From positions 24,987,676 to 25,051,675 of the forward strand of contig NC_135550.1 of NCBI RefSeq assembly GCF_964340395.1: DNA of 64,000 bases. The letters run 5' to 3'. Under the pieces are notes generated by a model. The model saw only the letters and a list, made by a program, of their open reading frames with translations. It made no database searches and was not told the origin of the DNA. Positions 21,961 through 34,810 of the stretch are shown here, piece by piece. The position numbers were made by a program, and so were the translations under genes. Positions within the stretch are counted from its first letter, which is position 1, and each line of letters begins with the position of its first letter. This DNA comes from Glandiceps talaboti. Its lineage: Eukaryota; Hemichordata; Enteropneusta; Spengelidae.

Positions 21961-24484
21961 GCCGAGCGAGCGGCCGCCTGACCCTTTTAGACGTAATGTA
22001 TACTCTGATTTGCATAACATTGACCATTTCATGAATTGGACAGTTTCCCCGATGGGGTGTAATATATACAAGCATATAATTACTTACTTGCACTGATACG
22101 AACATGAGTTATATTGATATATTACGATACATACACAGTTTTTATCACTTCTACATGGTCAGGGTGTTTGCTTTTTCTATCAGATTTATGTTTAAATTAA
22201 AAACAGAAAGCCTGCTGTTGTGTTAAGAATTATTTCAGCCTTACTTGATGAACAAATCTGGACCTATTTCCTCCAAGCGCCAAGTTTCTGCCTCTACAAA
22301 ACGAAAAAAATATTTATTTGTGATGTAGGTAAAACGCTGTGGTCAAATTGAAAGCTAACCTATTATGCATATTGTTGGAACTGCTAAGTTACTGAAATGT
22401 ATCATCTAATATTCTTTTCTTTTAATACACTCTGTATGGTTACATAATTATTTTAAAAATAACTAAAAAGTTTATCATGTTCATAAATATATTTAGATTA
22501 AATTTTACACAGTATATTTAAAAAGCGTATGTGGACTGTATGTTTCCAAGGCAATTGCCATCGCTTTTTACCTCACATCTTTACTGGTACAGTACACTTT
22601 AACAAACAGACCGTTACAACGATTTCATAAATATCAAACTTCTGATGTGAACGTTGTATAATATAATTCACAAGAGTCACATCTGTGCCTCAAGTAACAG
22701 ACGACATTTCCATTTAATTTTCTATGCTTCAACGAACAACGTCTTCTGTGTCGTCTGTTGAATCCTTTGACTTTGAGCTGTTCAAAATGTGTTTGTCTGT
22801 CTGTCTGTATATATGCCTGTATACATGTGCCTGTGTGTGTGTGTGTGTCTGTGCACTCTGTATGTCAAAAAAACTTGGGATGCCTAGATCCGTTTCAATT
22901 TTGAATAAATCAAGTAATGCATATAATTTGTGCATATTCGTGGTTTTCGAAATAGCATCTTGTACCTTGAAAATAATCACTAATTTTTGAACCGAAACAT
23001 ACAATACTGTGAACGATTATATCCAATTAAAAATTTTTTCCCGAGATATAATAAACCTAAGTTAAAATACAGATAGGTCTAATTTTGATTGATGAATTTG
23101 TCCTTCACTATACAAAAAAAATATTATATTGATACACTGTCAGCATCAACGTTATAATATATTTGATTACTGACTTTCAATTGTAGACGTACGTTTCAAT
23201 TAGTTTAGAATGTATTTGTAGGATATTAACAATCCTAATGATTCGCTGAAATGAAAGCAACATTTTGGAACGTAATGGCCATTGGGCTTGACAATGTGAT
23301 TGCCAGTTTTTATCCGTGCACAGTAGTTACAATATCAATGAATTTTGAAATTGTCACCGTAAACCTTACGTCATATGAAGTCTAGTACTTACACTCTGAG
23401 TGTGAAAACGCAATGTTTGATCAGTTTTTGAAAGATATGTGTAAGTCAGCTTATAAACCTTGCTAACCTCAGACCACCAAGATGGTCTGAGATCTAACCA
23501 AAATATAGAGCGGTGATATTTGTGGCTTCAACCTCTCATCTCCTGTAAGAATGAACTTTCAGCTATGGTTTCTTTTCTTCTATATTTGCTAACAGTACAT
23601 TCAATCTATTGAGAAGTTTTTACCAACCTTCTATTTCGCCTTGGATGGGCAGGACTTCGACTGCGTGATCTTCTCTGTACTGACCGAGTATTGGCAACTA
23701 AAAAATGAAAAACAAAGAAAGAAAAGGAAGTGACACCGTTAGATCTATAGATATCAGTTTTCAAACGAAGAACGGATTATACGAGATTAGAAACGTAAAG
23801 GTCAGGATTCAATTAGGAAGGAAGACGAAATGTAACCTTTATGTAACGACTTATATCATGGACACAGTGCCCACACGGAGTAAGTTCCTCTCCCACGTTT
23901 ATGCACCCCCCCCTTCCTCAGAAAATATAATACTTTCTTGCATAGTTGAAGCAATACATTGATGAACTTCAAGAATTTTTAGCATACCATTTTGACATAT
24001 TGACAACTTTCCTTTTGCTGGATCATTTTCGTGAGATATCACAACCATTGCGGATAAAAAAAATGCTTTGGAACACCGCAGCTGTTTCGTTTGTTGCCCG
24101 ACTGAGATGTTTAGTAATAGTGAGATTACAGCGTATATGGTATATGTATTTCAATTTTATTGAAGTCAATATATTTTGTAATCTCATCACTCATCAAAGA
24201 CTGACCTGGCAACAAGAGAAGTTTAATGAATAGCATTTCATTTTATGTTTAGTTCTTCAGGAAAATGTATTATACTTCACTTGACCAGCAATATAATTCC
24301 TACTGTTCCGTTACGTGGCATTGGTTTGTTATCATTAGTAATTTCACTTCGCTATAATTTCCAGGGTAAATTAAATTGGAAACTATCATCAATAGAGTCG
24401 GATAAGGATATCACATCGCATGTGCACGTAAGATGGCATCAGAGTGGGTAACTGAGATAGAGGGGGGCAGAGAAGGGGCAGAGA

Positions 24485-24488
<4 letters not shown>
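21961..24488. other. Mostly non-coding stretch
   Basis: No gene I can name. Two short - strand segments (23628-23697 and 22245-22293) are bounded by AG/GT and are phase-compatible. They are discussed as a weak finding, not called. A short (TG)n lies at about 22832-22847. Confidence 0.4.
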
Positions 24489-24551
<63 letters not shown>

Positions 24552-24590
24552 TAGACAGGCACACAGATAGATAGACAGGCACACAGACAC

Positions 24591-24623
<33 letters not shown>

Positions 24624-24770
24624 TTCTGTGTGGGTCGTCTACTGTCCGCGCTCGCGCGTGTCTGTCTGTCTGTCTGTCTGTGTGTGCGTGTATGTGTGTG
24701 TCTGTCTGTCTGTCTGTACGTGAGTCAGTCAGTCAGTCAGTCAGTTAGTTAATTAGTTAGTCAGTCAGTG
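24489..24770. repeat. Tetranucleotide tracts, CAGA facing TCTG, then TCAG/TTAG
   Basis: CAGA arrays (24489-24550 and about 24593-24623) are followed after some 37 bp by TCTG arrays (24660-24680 and about 24700-24717), which are inverse complements and can fold together. TCAG and TTAG repeats follow at 24724-24770. Confidence 0.85.
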
Positions 24771-24771
24771 A

Positions 24772-26586
24772 AAGACTGAGAAATGGTATGACCGCTCGCA
24801 GATATTTCACAATGGGGAGAATCATACACAAAATTGTGCACATCATAGACGACCATGAAATACAAGTGTGGCCCATGTATAATTGCAATTATACACACAG
24901 GCCCGTTTGAGTTGATTGCCCTCGAGATCTATAGTTTGTCTCGTAAATTTTATTCAAATTAACACACACTACAAAGCCATAAATCAAATTCGTTTGCATT
25001 TACACATTCTGTAATGAGGGCGCAGTCTCAGTTTAATCGAACGTGATAACCTACACAGGTTAAAAATAATGCACATATTCTTCAAATATATCTGTTCAAT
25101 GCAAACAGGATGGAGGAAATAAAAAGTTACTAGAGAACAATTAATTATGCAGCATAGTCTCTTTGCAAAATATTTTCTATAGAGAAATACCGTTCTGCTA
25201 TACCAGGGGCATTTAACACAAACTGTAAACAATAAAACGTGTCAATCGAACTTGAAATAGATAAAAGGAGCAAATAAAATAAAAGAGAACAAGATAGGTA
25301 AAGATGAAACGATGAAGTCCCACGGTGTTTTCATTAAGCTATCAGACGCTATCCGTTAACTATATTTCCACTACTACTCCACTACCTCAGGAAGAGTTTT
25401 ACATTTAGCTGCCGCCCTGGGCCAATGGTCCTTCTTTTAAAGCGTTGAACCTAGCATGGACTCAACGCCCGATCTTCGTATCATCTTAAATCATTAAAAT
25501 TCTCTTTACGACAGTGTTACCTAACACGCTATCTGGAAGACGAATTCTATATGAAAAATATGGTCTGCCATGCGAGAATGGAAACAAGTGGTATTCCTCT
25601 CGATCAACTTTGGAAAACAGCGCCCCCATGGGCCGAAGAAGAATTAGGAAGGTAACGAATAATGATATTTCGCAGCTGCCCTTATTAATTTTTAATAGTA
25701 AATTCAGACACGCAATGACATTTTATTGCATCGTCTAAAGCCATAATCAATCAGTATGGTGTCCAAAGCTTGATGGACGAAGCTCGTCTACCTGTAGACG
25801 TTAAAACAATAGACGTTGCCTGCTGGAATCAAATGTATACAAGCGGTATCATTGCGTTTTCCATGTACTATTACCATAATTCTTAGGGGCATACTCGTAT
25901 CAAGTTCCCGCTGCCGTCACGAGACGGAAAACATCCACACACATTAATAGTAGCCAACTGGATGCTCGCCCTCACACGACAGAATGTGTGAAATTGTTAA
26001 AGAAGAATCAATACAAAATGCGAATCAAAAGAACGAATCAACGTTTTTTCAGATACAACTTACTCCACCCTGATAAGCAGTGACAGCAGTGGCATTTGGA
26101 ACCGGTGGCAGCGGCGGGATACCAAAATAACAAATATATTATAACGATAGATAATACTATGACTCAATGTAAAATTTAACCCTCCACTAATTCCCATTTT
26201 CTAAAACATGGCCCTCCCCAAAGGACCAATTTGTAAGCTACTTATTCCTCCGGCCCTCCCTCGTTGTAATTACTGAAGGCTCCCTTAGTACGCAAGTTTA
26301 GTGTTAAAGCTTCGTTTTCGTCACACAAAAATACACTAACCAGCTCATTATCGCCTCTTATATCACGTGACTCACTGATGATATTTCAAATATTGTACGA
26401 ATGAGCACAGATTACTAGCATAATAGACTTGTCGTTCAATTATTACATTCTGTTTTGAGCTAACTTCTTATTTTAATTCGGAATTATATAAAAATCAACT
26501 GATTGTTAAATTAATTTTTTCCTCAGAAGTATTATTTTTTAGTTTACTCTGCGTACATTATGCACACTCTAAGGTTATATCAACCA

Positions 26587-26587
<1 letters not shown>
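24772..26587. other. Mostly non-coding stretch
   Basis: Apart from the weak exon candidate at 25515-25651, nothing is supported. A further 55-codon open segment at 25712-25880 lacks good splice signals. Confidence 0.4.
25515..25651 (+). CDS. Weak internal exon candidate, unrecognised
   Basis: An AG at 25513-25514 and a GTAACG donor at 25652 bound 137 bp that are open in two forward frames. The frame entering at phase 0 reads YLEDEFYMKNMVCHARMETS, then GIPLDQLWKTAPPWAEEELG and leaves at phase 2. This has normal protein composition. I do not recognise the family. A second segment, 32836-32889 (LKDERHKRNVRQRMQEDR), enters at phase 2 and could follow it. Because such bounded open segments arise often by chance, and the opposite strand is also open here, confidence is low. 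Confidence 0.2.

Positions 26588-26660
<73 letters not shown>
26588..26660. repeat. (TA)n microsatellite
   Basis: About 35 TA units with one TG interruption, ending just upstream of the hammerhead-like motif. Confidence 0.9.
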
Positions 26661-26667
26661 ATGTGAA

Positions 26668-26708
26668 TTGTCTGATGATCGCACTATGCGTGAAACTCCG
26701 AGTTACAA
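26668..26708 (+). ncRNA. Hammerhead-ribozyme-like motif
   Basis: The segment reads as a compact type I hammerhead. Stem I is TTGT (26668-26671) with ACAA (26705-26708). Next comes core CTGATGA (26672-26678). Stem II is CGCA (26680-26683) with TGCG (26687-26690) and a CTA loop. Core GAA (26692-26694) follows. Stem III is ACT (26695-26697) with AGT (26701-26703) and a CCG loop. The predicted cleavage position is T26704. All invariant core bases are present. The weak points are a T-T mismatch at the base of stem II (26679/26691) and short stems. Such minimal hammerheads are known in Penelope-like retroelements and retrozymes, which would fit the repeat-rich, (TA)n-flanked setting. Activity is unproven. 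Confidence 0.5.
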
Positions 26709-26726
26709 CCAAGAAAGAGTTCCAGT

Positions 26727-26734
26727 ACTACCAA

Positions 26735-26830
<96 letters not shown>

Positions 26831-26842
26831 AGTTTTGGTAGT
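26727..26842. repeat. (TA)n bracketed by a 13-bp perfect inverted repeat
   Basis: ACTACCAAAACTA (26727-26739) and TAGTTTTGGTAGT (26830-26842) are exact inverse complements on either side of a (TA)n/(TG)n tract. They begin 19 bp after the hammerhead-like motif, so both may belong to one element. Confidence 0.75.
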
Positions 26843-26910
26843 TATCCGATCTAGTTTGCTTTTCCTGTATTTACGTTTGTATTGTACTTATTTTTGATCG
26901 GGTAATTAAA

Positions 26911-26930
26911 TATATATCATATCATATCAT

Positions 26931-27014
<84 letters not shown>
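26911..27014. repeat. (ATATC)n and (TA)n microsatellite
   Basis: Short CATAT repeats pass into about 39 TA units. Confidence 0.9.
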
Positions 27015-27019
<5 letters not shown>

Positions 27020-29869
27020 TGATCTTTATAAACGTATGGAACACATACCATTAGATTTATATAATTCGCTTAGCTCTACAGTCAAGCTTCATTTTTTTAA
27101 CCTGGGAAAACGAATTTGATGGTTCGTCTTAGAGTTTTGACTCCTGAGAAATTGATTTGAAAATGATCACTTCGAGCTTTTGCCTTCTACTCGTTTATAT
27201 TCATTTGCAAATTGTTTTCTTTAAAAGCAATACCACTTTTCAATATTGTATAAAGTATATCGTATTTTTTTTAACTAGTGTGTCACAATCATATGTTGGT
27301 CCAATCGAACTAAAAGCATTTTTTTCGTTGAGGGTTCGTGACTTGTGCAAACAATTATGGTGTCTCAGTTCTGACTCGGAAAATATCGAGAAGATGGAAT
27401 ATGATATCACCATGGCAATGATCACTTGATAAAAGTATAATGCGATATTGCTTTAAAATTCCTTTTTTAGAAATTATAATTCGTGACTTATAAGCTCCCA
27501 GGATAACACAAACCAACAAGACGGAAAACATTTATCGGCCCTTTATTCTGACATCATAACGATATGGTGTACACGAGAAGAACACAAAATATATTGTTGA
27601 TACATAAAAAGCGGGAAGGAAATGAAGAAAAACAGTCTTACTTTATTGTGTCGTGTAATGATTTTATGTCAGATCGTGTATCGAATGAGTGAAAAATTAA
27701 TAAACTGCAGCCCCTCGGCTTTATGTTAGATGTAATATCTGACGTTTCTCGTGTTTCTCATTTAGTATGCAACTAGCTTGTAGCTATATGCACGTATGTA
27801 TACGTTTTCAAATATTGTTTTCTAAACATCTTTCTAAGACAACGTACATAGCACTTGTATGTCTTATAACATTTTTAATGCACAAGACAGTGAGAAACAA
27901 GAAAACAGAAACTAAATTACTAAATTGTGTGGGTTTTCCATGCAATTGACCGGATCGGACTGTCAATTCATTTTATTTGTTCATATATTCTCCATTACGT
28001 ATGCATATATATGCGTCAACGCCTATATTTGATTTCGTACCACACGACTAGACCGGTGCTACATGACTAACAGAATGGGGTCGTTTTCTGAGATATTCAA
28101 ATTACCCAAGTTAAATGAAAACATCTATGTTCTCAATTGCCTTAACGAAGCAAAAAGTATGGGCTTATCGTTTGCAGCCGTCGCCATTATCGGATTCATA
28201 TTCCACCAACGGGGCCAAACCTGAAAGCACCAACCACTAATGAGGCCAATCGTAGCATTTACAAAACCCTGGACGCATCAACCACTAACCACCACCACCA
28301 ATGAGGTCATGCGTTACATTGACATTTACAAATGAATTTCCAACATCTTATAATTACCCGATCTAGTCAGCTATTCTGTACGTTCTGAAGTAAAAAAAAC
28401 AACACTTTGTTCAACCGTCCATGTCAAACAAATTGTTGAAACAATAATTTAATCTCTTCATATCTTCATATTCACATTCTTTTTCCCCAATCTAAAGATA
28501 TATTTTATTTAGCGACTGGAAATAAACTCCATGGAAACTAAGGAAATCCTGCGAGCTGCTTTCATTTTGTAACGCCCCCATTTATGTAGCTTGTTTGGCC
28601 CTGAGGCAGTGCCTTTCTACTGAAGTCTGTGATCTTTCCGATTTACATAAGTTTTATTTTCCTTTGCTTTCACACATTTCACCCGTTAACGTGGGATTCA
28701 GTCTCGATATTTATATATGTAGTGGCAGATCGGAAGATATATTCTGTTCAATTTGCTTTATGTCTGTGGTTTTTTGCGGTTATTGTGACGAATTTCAAAT
28801 GACTAGTACTGAATTACAAGTTATGCTGTGTGTGTTTTCACAGTAAAGTGATCATGTATGTATAGTCGCTCTAGTGATCAATATCGCAGCTGATTTGTAA
28901 ACTAACCTAATTTCTAATCGTTGATTAAAACCACCACAGGCTACAAGTACACACATTTCCCAAAGCTGAAATTGGTGGAAGGTGTCTCATAATCACGCTT
29001 GTCACGCAAACCTGTATTTTGAAGTCTTCTCTATGACTGATTGAATCTCTAAGTCTACATACAAATTGGATCATGACAAACTTCAAAGATTGAGGTTGAT
29101 ATGACAGACGAGAATTGAATGTCTGAGAAAATATAGTGTTTTCCTGAATCTGAATAGACCCCTTAGAACCCGAGTGCGAGAAATTTACATCGCGTTCAAA
29201 ACGTAAATGAAAAAAATGATCAAACCTAGATATATAGTTACATACACAATATTACAGATACGGTCATTTCAAAAGCAATATGGCAACTAACACAATATGT
29301 AATATGAAACCTATGTTGATATATTTTAACTTTTATAGAAATGTTCCAATTTTTGAAACATATTTGAACAAATAATAACTTGAAGAAAATTAGAACAAGG
29401 ACACGGTGCCCAATTTCATGAAAACTCACGGTATTAGTATTTTCTTAAAAAGTGACATTTTCAGCATAATCAACAGTCACTGTTATACAATAATACGTCG
29501 ATGGCTGAAATAAAGGGTAAATATATGTTATTAAGAACTCACATGATCATGTCAATCAACTTGGTTTTGAATGTTCAAACTTACAAATTATAAATTTAGT
29601 TCATTTAAGATTTCAGTTTATCAGGTTGTTAAAAATCTAAAGGAATCTACAACGTTAAATTTAGATTGTCCTTGACATTGAACTCCAAATTAGTCCATTA
29701 TTGACTCAATACACAAGTTAGTGCAGCTCGTGTTATTATTTTCGATATATAGTACGAAAAGTGTACAATAGTGTTAGTCTAAGGGTCAGATATACTGTTC
29801 TCAGTAATGAATTTTTTAATATTTGACCTAAAAAGTACAAATCGTATCATGTGAAACTAAAGATCACCC
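27015..29869. other. Non-coding stretch
   Basis: No supported gene. A string at about 28355-28372 (TAATTACCCGATCTAG) resembles sequence flanking the 26.8-kb repeat (about 26842-26854 and, inverted, 26896-26910), so fragments of the same element may be dispersed here. Confidence 0.45.
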
Positions 29870-30068
29870 TGTGGAGCGCATACCCGGCCTACGCTGAGGG
29901 CGCCATAAATGGTTGCTGCGTGGAAACTGATGCTAGTAATGCCATGGTTTAATATCAAAATCCGCATCGAATCTCTACCAAACTTTAATCAATTGGTCCT
30001 TGTCTTGTAGGCAATAGTTTCAACTAAATATATCATAATTTATTTCCGATGCCCATCTAACAAACACA

Positions 30069-30118
<50 letters not shown>

Positions 30119-30195
30119 TAAACAAACAAACAAACAAACAAACAAACTTGATGGAAATATAGCCTCTGCCTACCTGCCGTTGGAGGAAGTAATAA
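29870..30195 (+). mobile_element. Possible second HINE-like remnant with (CA)n-(AAAC)n tract
   Basis: A unique segment ends in a (CA)n tract (about 30062-30116) and then AAAC repeats (to about 30146). It is followed by TTGATGGAAATATAGCCTC and a weak hairpin (CCTC near 30163, GAGG near 30183) before TAATAA-type sequence. The order unique part, microsatellite, terminal hairpin is that of HINE-type elements, but the hairpin is degraded and no core tandem repeat is seen. Confidence 0.3.
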
Positions 30196-33100
30196 TTACT
30201 TCAAAATAGAAATGCTCTGTACGTAACTGGTGTTATATTCTTTTTGATACATTCCCATTGTAAATTGAATTCTAAAACAGAGAAGTTAATTCGATGTCGC
30301 CGAAAATATGCAGTAGGATGCCAAAAGAATGAAGCGCAAATACAAAGTAATGCATGAGCCTATAAGCTTAAACGCAGACTGGTTTTCTCTCTATATATAT
30401 ATATGCATACAAAACGTTTATAAATAGAAAGTCGATATGGGAAAGCAGTATAGCGATATGATTACAAATAAAATTAATGAACGTTTCCAATTATAAAATA
30501 GGATTAATATATAATTTCTTACGCTGCGACACGAATTCATTATTTTGCACATTTTACCTTATATTTGTATTATTTTTGTTACCAAGTTCAGAGAGTTCGA
30601 TTCGTTCATATATATAAGTGAGGTCTCCTTACTGATGGTCTGTATCTTTAATACGAGAAATCAAACAGCTTTCATAATCTTTTGTTTCGTATATGCTTAG
30701 AAATATATCAACTGTCTATTTCACCGTTAATGTCACTTTGAAATTCACTTAATACAAACTATAATCTCCTATTCACGAATTTACAAGCAGAAACTGAAAC
30801 TTGTAGCTTAGGCGATTAGCGACCAGGATTGAAAGATTTTCATTTTAATATCACCGTTGTAAATTGGTCCATGGATTTTCTTTCAATGTCTATTAGTCGC
30901 ATTGTCTGATAAACGATGATAACATAAAAATACATTCCATGTGAAATGTTATAGATATGAAATGACAGACTGCATCAAATTTAATGGCTTCTTTTCGGCT
31001 TATCAAAAACAGAACATCCTTTACCCTAAGAGATGTGAATTTTCAGAAAGAAAATAAAACATGCTTTCCTGACGTGCGCAGTAGAACCCAAAATGGTTGA
31101 CCTAAATTTAGGTATAATAGTAAATGTATATTTCATTATTTGTTGCAGGGAAGATATTGAAGTATATGAAGTAACGTTAAATAAATATATGATAGACTGA
31201 CTGACTGACTGACTGATGTTTTGGTGTAACCAGATCTTTAGAATATTAGCATACATGACGTGTCAACGGGTTGTATAAGTCAGTCAAGGAGGGTTGGTGT
31301 GTCAAGTACGACGCAATAGGACGGAATGGTAATTAGCTTCAAATCCACTGTTTTCATGTTTCATACTAACATCAATATAGTATTTCGTCCTACTTATAAC
31401 TTACTTTTGCACCAGGGTGTCGATATTAGATGATGTATTTATGAACTCAATTTTCTCGCCATGGTCTGAAATAAGAGTACCCTTTGCATTATAGGTTTTT
31501 TTCCTGTGTGTCCTCATTTAGTTAATTGCCACTCTCTGTAAAATTAGCTTGTGTTCTCATTATTTGCACACAATGTGTCTAATTCATTAATCAGTTTTGT
31601 AAGGACTTCGAATCCAATGATGCCATGGTAACCCAATGTTCTTTATTTATTCTCCCATTACATAGTGATCAATACCATGATACAGTAAAATTGGTTATTT
31701 TAAAAAACAAACTGGCACTTAATTACAAAATTATGTCATTTGGTCATATGTTCATCGAGATGTCTTAGCTTATTTACGTAAAACGCTAACTCTGAGTCAG
31801 CAACGGCAACGACAAAGCTTGGAATAGGGAAGACTCCATTTTACACTTACCTTGAAACAGCGTACGTAAAAGCATGTTAATTTCAGCACCCAAATGTGTT
31901 AATATAGAAATAGTAGTATTTCGATATAAACACGGCGGTGTACTTTATCCAAGGCGTTGTTCCGGTCACACAGTTTTATCTGTTAGTAGTCAAGACGTAC
32001 ACAAATACCAGATATGGTTTCTTACACATGAAATTTGGGATTATGCAAAGGAGATTACAAAATTCCACTCTGCTGTGATCCCGTCCCCGTATTCCGTATA
32101 TGGATCAGATTATGGCTACTGAGATAATATGGGTTTAAATGTCCACCAATAGGGTAATATTATGCTTTCTCGCAGAGACACGCGTACCTTGGTTCAGTCG
32201 TTCAATGATATGATCGTTTGTGTGAATGCGCCAATGGTTCTATTTTACCAACCCACTCAGTGTAATCAAATTGCTAAGCAAGTATACCCTATTCTCTTTC
32301 CTAACAACGTTAAATATTAAGCAGTTGGTAATCAGACTAGGTGACTGGGGGAATATTGGTAATGCCTTCAATAATAATGCATTACAGCTGATAAGAACTC
32401 ATTATTAACTTGATATTACTTGGCTAATCCCCTCGCGGCAGGTGAATGAAATCTTAGATTAATATCCCCTAGAACATGTTGTTGTAATGTCGGTACACTT
32501 CTATAATGAAATCGGTGAATGGATTCCCGAATACTCGTCAAAAATTATTTGATATTTTTTTTCTTCAAATCTTTGTAAGTCTAATTCGATGTTTTAATGT
32601 ACACTAAATTATCAAGTTAATTGATAAGCCCGACGATAATTGGATGTACAGTAAGTTGATTAGAACTGTTAACTCATAGTTTCAATTATAACAGCCTAAG
32701 GTAAAGTAGAGGCGCTATTAATAAGATTGACTATTTTTTCATAGAACTCAAAAGATCGTTTCAATCAGTATAAACCCGCCGTAGCATAAAAAATTAACAG
32801 ATTCACTTGAATTCTCGTGAAAATAATCAGTGCAGTCTAAAGGATGAACGTCATAAGAGAAATGTGCGACAACGGATGCAAGAAGACCGGTAAAGTAATC
32901 AACTTGCACATGAGGACGGTATGTACTAGGATACTCAGAGTCATTGGGTTAGTAAGCCTCACACCCAAAACAAATATACAACGACTTTGTTAATGGGTCT
33001 TCTTTTATAGTGGTTCGAGGGTGGAGTGTAAGGAATGGAAATAGCATAGAATTTGGGAATTCAACACGTACCTACTTCTTGCATCAAGCGAAAACTGAAA

Positions 33101-34583
33101 AATGTAGTTAGCATCAAATGACAACATTTGCCAACAGGTAAGTGATAAGTACAGAAATATGATCTATTCCATTGTGTACTTTGTCAAAATGGTGGTAATT
33201 GACGTGTGTGACAAGGTTATAGTGTCGACTTTCTTCCCATCTATCCTCCTCTCTACCTTACTTCAACCATAGCCTGCTGAAAGACAGTCGTCCATGGTTA
33301 CCATTCGTCTGTGCTAGTCGTAGTACACATTTCAACAAGACCAAAATCATTTACTCAAATATTATTGTTTTTACCAATCTTTGAAGAGTATTATTCGATT
33401 GGTGTTATCTGTTTCTTAAACTTACTTCGTTATATAAATCTATTCCAATTCCTATTACACACTTCCCAACCAATTATTTTGCTACTACGATGTGTACAAC
33501 GCCCTCGTTCGTCTGAGTCATCAATATTCATTCCTTTCGTTTCATTATGTGCATTTCTCCTAACGTGAGAAGTGTTCTTCGTCTTACAAGGCATATCCGT
33601 GTCACCATTCTAGTACTGTCTTTCGTCCTCCGAAAATCAAAGACACATACGTATTCAATTGCAATTGACAAGGTGTTTTGAGACACACACACACGTTTCG
33701 GAAAACACTAGTTTAACAATGTATACAGACTTACCAGGAAATATTTTACCAGGTATAATTAATAATAATAATTCCAAGAACAGCAACCGCAATTCCTTCT
33801 CCGAATTCATTTTAGTCAAGCCATTTGAACTCTGTATCGTACATTTTAAGTTGCAGTCACGACCTTTACTCATTTTTCCCCCAATGAAAATAATTTAGAA
33901 TACTTAATATACCAGTAGTACAGTGACCAATCTCTTCCTACAATTCATCTTATATTTGAACAAATCTATATGGAGAAAGGAGAACTGAGTTTGTCAACCA
34001 GTGATAAAGAAATGCAGCGTCCTCTGGAGTTTGTCAGTATGAATGATAACTTCGAGATATGTTTGTATGACTTGCTGAATAACTGTCTTTGTTCTGTGTT
34101 AAACGAGAACGGTAATTTGCTTCATTGTGCCCCCCCCCCCAGCTCCCCTCCCCTCACCCCCCCCCCTCCAGCCCCATCCTCAATATACAACTACCAATGC
34201 CACCACTGCCCTTTTTCTAGATTGCGGGCTACAGAAGTTGTTGGTACGTACATTGTTAGGTATTTCTGTTCTGTGTTGCAACTTACTCTCAGTTGTAACC
34301 ACAACCAATGTAACCACATAGTGGTTGAGTTCTGTATAAATCCCATAATCCTACCACAGATAGTGTGCTATGAAAACACAAAAGAAATCTAGTTTCAAGC
34401 CCCTCCCTGAATGGTGAGTTAGGTGTAATGAAACTAGCATGGATGACCATAATCGCTCATTAGTCTCAACGGTGGTAACATGGCCGAAGATGTACGTAGT
34501 TTCAGAAGCTTGAACTTGGTGGTGAAGTTATTATTAAAATTTTACATTCAATAAAAATTTAAAATTTTGTATCTTATTTGTCT
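30196..34583. other. Mostly non-coding stretch
   Basis: No gene I can name. Items seen: four tandem GACT units near 31196-31214, a 54-bp AG/GT-bounded segment at 32836-32889 (see findings), and C runs near 34129-34165. The 140-codon frame at 33970-34392 runs through those C tracts and shows no domain. Confidence 0.4.
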
Positions 34584-34810
34584 TTTATGTTTTATGTTCA
34601 ACTGTATCAAAGAAAGCAGGTAATTTTGGAGGAATTTAAAGCTATAGTGATTGCATTCATATAGTCACAGTTAAACGGTCAACTGTCGACTACAGATTAG
34701 GTTTATGTTTTATGTTCAACTGTATCAAAGAAAGCAGGTAATTTTGGAGGAATTTAAAGCTATAGTGATTGCATTCATATAGTCACAGTTAAACGGTCAA
34801 CTGTCGACTA
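34584..34810 (+). repeat. Recent tandem duplication, 118-bp period
   Basis: The 109 bp at 34584-34692 recur with no visible change at 34702-34810, separated by 9 bp. The near identity implies a recent event or gene conversion. No coding role is evident. Confidence 0.9.

Noticed and set aside
33970-34392. 140-codon frame with a Pro-rich middle
   Set aside because: Pro run comes from C homopolymers; no domain. A coding-like first 48 codons ending near a GTAATT remain unexplained but are insufficient.
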